Positions 7,996 to 11,619 of a stretch of DNA of 11,619 nt are shown here, piece by piece; within the stretch, counting starts at the first letter, position 1; each line of letters begins with the position of its first letter. A program made the position numbers and the translations under genes. Under the pieces are notes generated by a model that worked only from the letters and a program-made list of their open reading frames with translations, was not told the DNA's origin and made no database searches. The stretch is from CAYXBG01 sp964463145 (lineage in GTDB: Bacteria > Acidobacteriota > UBA6911 > RPQK01 > CBDAPI01), in NCBI GenBank assembly GCA_964463145.1, contig CAYXBG010000057.1:1-11619 (forward strand), given 5' to 3'.

Positions 7996-9747
7996 ATTTC
8001 TAGTATTACAGGTAATCTGAAAGGTCTTAAACATTCAGATCGTAAGGCGCTCGACCGTACTTTCAGGAGAAGAGTACGAGCTAACCAACTGATATCTCCA
8101 GGCCTAGCGAAACACCTCTGTTTCATCTCCCGTCGTATTTCTAGGCAGGTTGGCCTACTCATAACCCGAAAGGGATCTGTCAGGAATGTGATTGTTGGAG
8201 ATGCCGAGGCGCTTGTTATTCCGGAAATCGGAAGAATGCGCGGCGGCTCAGGTCGTTTCCGTGGTCTTCGCTTGATTCATACGCACCTCAAGGGGGAACC
8301 TCTCTCTAAAGATGATCTGAACGATCTAGCTCTCCTAAGACTAGATATGCTCGCCATGGTAGAGGTCTTGCCTAATGGGTTGCCGGGGAAAATAGAAGCT
8401 GCGTATGTCTTGCCCATCAAAAATAGCGCGGATAACTCTACGAAACATAATCCTTTTGAAATTCTCGATTTCCCGGATCCGTACAGAGTCGATTTTGATT
8501 TTGAAACTACAATCAAGAAACTAGAAGCAACAACCACTCGACAAGCTCGTGGGAAAAGTCTGGCGAGAGGGGAAGAGCGAGCTATTTTGATTAGTGTTAC
8601 CCCAAGTGAAGTACACCTTAACGAAATGATAGAGCTGATCCGAGCAGCTGGGGTAACACTTAGCGGCAAGATCCGACAGAAACGATTTCGGCCTCATCCG
8701 AGTACCGTGGTGGGACAAGGGAAATTGCGCGAAATTGTACTCGAGTCCATGCGGCGAGGTGCAGAGGTCGCTATTTTCGATATAGACTTAAGGCCCGCTC
8801 AAGCTAGGGCCTTTGAGGATGCAACCGGACTCAAAGCTATAGATAGAACTCAATTGATTCTGGATATTTTTGCCCAGAGAGCTCGGAGTAGAGATGGCAA
8901 GCTTCAGGTGGAATTGGCACAGCTCCGTTATTCTTTGCCGCGTCTAACTGAAAAAGATGCAGGCCTTTCCCGTCTAGTGGGAGGCATCGGAGGAAGAGGA
9001 CCGGGAGAAACGGTTATGGAAATTGGAAGGCGCCGTGTTCGTAAGCGTATAGGTTCTCTTGAAAAAAAAATAGATGCACTTTCTCATCAAAGGCATCTTC
9101 GTCGGGGACTTCGACGTCGAGAAAAATTACCAATTATCTCGATTGTAGGTTACACAAACGCTGGGAAATCGAGCTTGATTAATGCATTAACTCAAAGCAA
9201 TATCGAGGTGGCGGATCAACTTTTCATGACCCTCGATCCTACCAGCCGACGTCTCCGTTTTCCCCAAGAAGGAGAAATAATACTAACTGACACGGTTGGT
9301 TTTATTTCGGATCTCCCTGAAGACCTTTTAAAAGCATTCCGAGCCACTTTAGAAGAATTGAACGACGCAGATGTTCTGCTTCATGTGGTTGATATTTCTC
9401 ACCCAGAATTAGAACGTCGAATAGAGAGCGTCAACCAAACGTTGAGATCGATTGGCCTTGGTGACCGACCTCAAGTATTAATTCTCAATAAGGTAGACCT
9501 CCTGAACTCCGATTTGGGCTTTCGAATAGCACGCCGACTCCAGGGATTACCTATAAGCGCCCTGAATAGAAAGGGCTTAAAAAAACTACTTGGTGAGATC
9601 CGGACACGGCTACCTCATAAAAAAGAATATTTCCCGCCTGGGATTCAGTCAATGGGGATAGGCTCTTCTCCCTGGCTAGAAAGAAAAATTTCTCTGACAT
9701 CCTATGATCCAATCCATGAAGCTCCGGGAGAAAAAAATGCAAGTTAG
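7996..9747 (+). CDS. hflX: GTPase HflX (ribosome-splitting factor), probable ATT start
   Basis: HflX is a ribosome-associated GTPase that splits stalled or stressed 70S ribosomes. The GTPase motifs are clear: G1 GYTNAGKSS encoded at 9148-9174, switch/G3 DTVGF from 9289, and G4 NKVD from 9487. Before them are the HflX-specific segments RPHPSTVVGQGKLREIV, GGIGGRGPGETVMEIGRRR and a coiled coil (IGSLEKKIDAL). The gene has the long N-terminal extension known in some phyla (GRFRGLRLIHTHLKGEPL). Open family-like sequence continues upstream of the GTG at 8188 (for example TGNLKGLK and RRRVRANQLISP). An in-frame TGA at 7975-7977 bounds it, and there is no ATG, GTG or TTG between. I therefore place the start at ATT 7996, giving 583 residues. 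The minimum protein from GTG 8188 is 519 residues and would lose conserved sequence. A frameshift or sequencing indel is the alternative. The end overlaps the next gene by 11 nt. Confidence 0.88.
   Translation: MSSITGNLKGLKHSDRKALDRTFRRRVRANQLISPGLAKHLCFISRRISRQVGLLITRKGSVRNVIVGDAEALVIPEIGRMRGGSGRFRGLRLIHTHLKGEPLSKDDLNDLALLRLDMLAMVEVLPNGLPGKIEAAYVLPIKNSADNSTKHNPFEILDFPDPYRVDFDFETTIKKLEATTTRQARGKSLARGEERAILISVTPSEVHLNEMIELIRAAGVTLSGKIRQKRFRPHPSTVVGQGKLREIVLESMRRGAEVAIFDIDLRPAQARAFEDATGLKAIDRTQLILDIFAQRARSRDGKLQVELAQLRYSLPRLTEKDAGLSRLVGGIGGRGPGETVMEIGRRRVRKRIGSLEKKIDALSHQRHLRRGLRRREKLPIISIVGYTNAGKSSLINALTQSNIEVADQLFMTLDPTSRRLRFPQEGEIILTDTVGFISDLPEDLLKAFRATLEELNDADVLLHVVDISHPELERRIESVNQTLRSIGLGDRPQVLILNKVDLLNSDLGFRIARRLQGLPISALNRKGLKKLLGEIRTRLPHKKEYFPPGIQSMGIGSSPWLERKISLTSYDPIHEAPGEKNAS
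8593..8660. repeat. 12-bp perfect inverted repeat inside hflX
   Basis: AGTGTTACCCCA (8593-8604) is the exact reverse complement of TGGGGTAACACT (8649-8660), separated by 44 nt. Both arms are coding, for Ser-Val-Thr-Pro and for Gly-Val-Thr-Leu, so protein constraint may explain part of the similarity. In RNA it could form a long-range stem in the hflX message. No function is assigned. Confidence 0.5.
9726..9730 (+). promoter_or_regulatory. Ribosome binding site deciding the amidohydrolase start
   Basis: GGGAG lies 6 nt before the ATG at 9737, inside the end of hflX. This favours 9737 over the upstream in-frame ATGs at 9704 and 9716, which have no such site and would add residues before the conserved DAHCHF motif. 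Confidence 0.6.
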
Positions 9748-10642
9748 GGACGCTCATTGCCATTTTTTCTCAGCTAATTTTTTTAAGATACTAGGAGTAC
9801 AGGCTGGATTGGAGACAGATGATGGACTTGAAGTGGTCAAAAGTCTGGATTGGGACTATCCGGGTACGGATAGAGATCTATCAGAAAGATGGATCCAGGA
9901 ACTAGACAAAAACAATGTAGTGCAAGCTGCTCTAATTTCTAGTATCCCTGGAGACGAAACGAGCGTTTCTACCGCAGTAAACATTTTCCCTGAAAGGATC
10001 ATCGGGGCCTTTATGGTAAACCCGCTACAGGAAAATGTCGTAAAACTTACAGAACACCATCTACGGAAAACGATGAGTATGATCTGTCTATTTCCTGCAA
10101 TGCATCATTTTCAATTGGACAGCAACGAAGTTCTTGTCCTATTTGAAAAGGCTGCTTCTACGGGTTCCGTGGTTTTTGTTCACTGTGGAATCCTTTCGGT
10201 TGGGGTCCGGAAAAAGCTTGGAATTGCGAGCGCTTTCGATATCAGGCTAGGTAATCCTTTGCATCTTCAACGGGCAGCTACAGCTTTCCCTGAGGTGCCT
10301 ATCATGATTCCTCATTTTGGAGCTGGCTACTGGCAACAAGCACTCATGCTGGCCAGTCTTCATGAGAATATTTACATGGATACCTCTAGCTCCAACTCCT
10401 GGATGAAAATCTTTCCGGGACTAAACTTGAAAAAGGTTTTTCAAACCAGCTTGAATGTACTCGGTAGTGACCGAATCCTTTTCGGTAGCGACTCCTCGTT
10501 CTTTCCAAGAGGATGGCAATCTTCGCTACATGAAAATCAAGTAAGCATTCTTGAAGAGTTAGCCCTTCATCGAAAAGAGGTAGCTGCCATCCTGGGTGGT
10601 AATTTCAGTACTCTCTTTTCTAAGCAGACAAATGATCCTTGA
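9737..10642 (+). CDS. Amidohydrolase-family metal-dependent hydrolase
   Basis: This is a probable TIM-barrel hydrolase of the amidohydrolase 2 type (relatives act on C-C or C-N bonds of carboxylated or amide substrates); the substrate is unknown. From ATG 9737 it has 301 residues, normal for the group. Metal-binding motifs are visible in order: HxH at 7-9 in RDAHCHF, His149 in VVFVHCG, His193 in MIPHFGAGYW, and Asp252 in ILFGSDSSFFPRGW. The DTSSS at about 215-219 and the terminal ILGGNFSTLF (where family members read GGNAxRLF) are also family-like. The start overlaps the end of hflX by 11 nt with its own Shine-Dalgarno, so it is probably the last gene of the plus-strand operon. No signal peptide is seen, so it should be cytoplasmic. 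I see no neighbour that reveals a pathway. Confidence 0.85.
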   Translation: MQVRDAHCHFFSANFFKILGVQAGLETDDGLEVVKSLDWDYPGTDRDLSERWIQELDKNNVVQAALISSIPGDETSVSTAVNIFPERIIGAFMVNPLQENVVKLTEHHLRKTMSMICLFPAMHHFQLDSNEVLVLFEKAASTGSVVFVHCGILSVGVRKKLGIASAFDIRLGNPLHLQRAATAFPEVPIMIPHFGAGYWQQALMLASLHENIYMDTSSSNSWMKIFPGLNLKKVFQTSLNVLGSDRILFGSDSSFFPRGWQSSLHENQVSILEELALHRKEVAAILGGNFSTLFSKQTNDP

Positions 10643-10689
10643 TTATGGTCTCAACCTGCAATTCCTTCGGAGGTTGTCACCATCAATCA
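10640..10689. terminator. Possible bidirectional terminator stem-loop between convergent genes
   Basis: The left arm at 10640-10657 (TGATT, ATGGT, CAACCT) pairs with the right arm at 10671-10689 (AGGTTG, ACCAT, AATCA). That gives about 16 base pairs, with one bulged base and one 2x2 internal loop, around a 13-nt loop. It covers both the amidohydrolase stop (10640-10642) and the lipoprotein stop (10683-10685, minus strand). Neither side has a good T tract, so intrinsic termination is uncertain; it may work with Rho or protect mRNA 3' ends. Confidence 0.5.
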
Positions 10690-11126
10690 TCTGCAAAAAA
10701 ATCGCTTTGGTCAATTGGGTAAATCCTTAATTTCTTCAAGAACATCCCGATATCTTGCTTGATGATAAAAAACAATTTTTCACCTTTATTGACAGTGAAT
10801 TTCCTTGTGTCACCAGCAGTTCCTGGTGAAGCCAAAACTGAGAAGAAACCCTTGAAATTCGCCGACAACGTTCCTGGTCCAACTTCTGTAGGGGCACTCA
10901 ACCTTTCATTCTCTCCAAGCTTTCCGATTTCTGTGCCATTGAGTGTCACTTTGATGAGTCCTGCTTTTCCTGGATGACCAGTGAGTCTTTTTACGAAAAT
11001 TAGGGTGTGGTCAGTTCGTGTCTCTTGGAAGAACACTGCACTCTTCTTCCCCGTGCCCGAGCAAGATATCAAGAATAATAGGGAAAACAAGACTACCCAC
11101 TTTTTATAGGATCGTTGCTTATCCAT
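10683..11126 (-). CDS. Small putative lipoprotein, DUF2846-like
   Basis: The 147-residue product starts with a basic segment and a hydrophobic stretch (VVLFSLLFLI), followed by a lipobox LISC with the lipidated cysteine at about residue 22. It should therefore be processed by signal peptidase II and anchored in a membrane facing the periplasm. The mature part has the pattern of a small beta-rich domain: LIFVKRLTGHPGKAGLIKV, LNGTEIGKLGENERL, an EVGPGTLSANF turn, and KFTVNKGEKLFFIIKQD. This order (Tyr/Phe-Val-x-Arg strand, 'dg..ig.l', 'pG.h', 'Gk.yf') recalls the DUF2846 family; that is a memory-based guess. The gene lies 58 nt downstream of glmS on the same strand and may be co-transcribed or have its own promoter. 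No function is known, and the Shine-Dalgarno is weak. Confidence 0.75.
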   Translation of the reverse strand: MDKQRSYKKWVVLFSLLFLISCSGTGKKSAVFFQETRTDHTLIFVKRLTGHPGKAGLIKVTLNGTEIGKLGENERLSAPTEVGPGTLSANFKGFFSVLASPGTAGDTRKFTVNKGEKLFFIIKQDIGMFLKKLRIYPIDQSDFFADD

Positions 11127-11147
11127 ATTTCACTCTACTAAGGTTAG

Positions 11148-11180
11148 GTATGTATTAGTTTCATTTAAACTGTTACATAC
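11148..11180. other. AT-rich hairpin between glmS and the lipoprotein gene
   Basis: GTATGTA (11148-11154) pairs with TACATAC (11174-11180), and inside it AGTTT (11157-11161) pairs with AAACT (11167-11171). A 2x2 internal loop and a 5-nt loop remain. It lies 5 nt beyond the glmS stop in the direction of transcription. No T tract follows it on the minus strand, so it may stabilise or process the transcript rather than end it; an operator is also possible. Confidence 0.4.
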
Positions 11181-11199
11181 AAAATCATTCAACTGTTAC
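11161..11199. repeat. Short direct repeat duplicating the glmS 3' tail
   Basis: TCATTCAACTGTTAC at 11185-11199, which encodes the last codons and stop of glmS on the minus strand, recurs as TCATTTAAACTGTTAC at 11161-11176, 24 nt away. The copies differ by one inserted and one changed base. The second copy overlaps the right half of the hairpin. It could be a small slippage or recombination duplication, or chance. Confidence 0.4.
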
Positions 11200-11619
11200 C
11201 GACTTTGCTAAGTTTCTCGGTTTATCTATATCAGTCCCTTTTCTTATAGCCACATGGAATGCAAGTAGTTGTAAAGGTATTGTGTAGATAATCGGAGCTA
11301 GTACTTCATGTACTTCTGGAAGTTCAATAAATCGAGTTAAAGTGTTTTTATGGCTTGCCAGGGAATGGCCAAAAACATGCAGTTCGCCCCCTCTGGCTCT
11401 AACTTCCTGAAGATTAGATTTCAGCTTTCCTAACAGTTTATTGTTGGGAGCGACTGAAATGACGGGCATGCCCTCATCAATTACGGCAAGTGGGCCGTGT
11501 TTAAGTTCTCCTGCAGGATAGGCTTCTGCATGCAGATAGGAGATCTCCTTGAGCTTGAGGGCTCCTTCCATGGCTATCGGGTAATGAATCCCTCTTGCCA
11601 AGAAGAGTACATTTTCCTT
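11185..11619 (-). CDS. glmS: Glutamine-fructose-6-phosphate aminotransferase (GlmS), C-terminal part
   Basis: GlmS converts fructose-6-phosphate and glutamine to glucosamine-6-phosphate, the first step toward UDP-GlcNAc for peptidoglycan and LPS. Only the last 144 residues are in the window; the reading frame stays open to the right edge, so the gene continues beyond it. The fragment belongs to the second SIS (isomerase) domain. Counterparts of E. coli catalytic residues are seen: Glu488 in LKLKEISYLHAEAY, His504 in ELKHGPLA, and Lys603 in the C-terminal NLAKSVTVE. Other conserved stretches are VAPNN, KLKSNLQEVRARGG and GTDIDKPRNLAKS. The protein ends exactly where the family does. Whether a glmS ribozyme or GlmZ-type control exists cannot be seen, because the 5' region is outside. 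Confidence 0.97.
   Translation of the reverse strand, partial: KENVLFLARGIHYPIAMEGALKLKEISYLHAEAYPAGELKHGPLAVIDEGMPVISVAPNNKLLGKLKSNLQEVRARGGELHVFGHSLASHKNTLTRFIELPEVHEVLAPIIYTIPLQLLAFHVAIRKGTDIDKPRNLAKSVTVE

Noticed and set aside
8277..8669. Minus-strand open frame of about 130 codons opposite hflX
   Set aside because: It lies opposite well-conserved HflX sequence, and its composition is what a complement of that gene would give.
8915..8933. TGGCAC as the -24 element of a sigma-54 promoter in hflX
   Set aside because: The bases five positions on read CGTT rather than TTGC, and the site is inside coding sequence.
10759..10977. Plus-strand open frame opposite the lipoprotein gene
   Set aside because: It is the complement of a gene with a clear signal peptide and lipobox, and has no ribosome site or recognisable motif.

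Overview
The window looks like an ordinary chromosomal stretch from a Gram-negative (diderm) bacterium of moderate, slightly AT-leaning base composition. I see no insertion sequence, phage gene, CRISPR array, tRNA or rRNA. The LPS-export genes (lptC-like and lptB), a lipoprotein and sigma-54 all point to a diderm. The wording of the sigma-54 N-terminus (TPALLQKIGLLALNRMEL, then the DPFEKIDVEYFFEEYL stretch) and the very long LptC/OstA-type protein resemble what I know of Acidobacteriota and relatives. That placement is inference and was not tested.

Layout. From the left edge to 10642 all genes are on the plus strand and tightly packed, like one long operon or overlapping operons: prfB (5' end missing), an unknown single-pass membrane protein, recJ, a 772-residue LptC/LptA-like protein, lptB, rpoN, hflX and an amidohydrolase. 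Junctions are short gaps (32, 34 and about 38-58 nt) or overlaps (4 nt ATGA; 1 nt TAGTG; 11 nt hflX/amidohydrolase). The last 0.9 kb is on the minus strand: the 3' end of glmS, cut by the right edge, followed by a small lipoprotein gene. The two transcription units converge at about 10640-10690, where an imperfect stem-loop covers both stop codons.

How the genes relate. The lptC-like gene and lptB belong to the LPS transport bridge, with rpoN immediately downstream, an arrangement known from several Gram-negative groups. prfB and hflX both act on ribosomes (termination, and splitting of stalled ribosomes). recJ serves DNA repair and recombination. glmS makes glucosamine-6-phosphate for peptidoglycan and LPS.

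Most interesting points. (1) hflX has no ATG, GTG or TTG start where its conserved N-terminus begins. A strong Shine-Dalgarno lies just before an in-frame ATT, so either an infC-like AUU start or a frameshift is needed. (2) The LPS bridge protein is about four times the size of an ordinary LptC. (3) A conserved-looking membrane protein of unknown function lies between prfB and recJ. (4) Several stem-loops occur at gene junctions, and one 12-bp perfect inverted repeat lies inside hflX. I found nothing that I would call a new multi-gene system.
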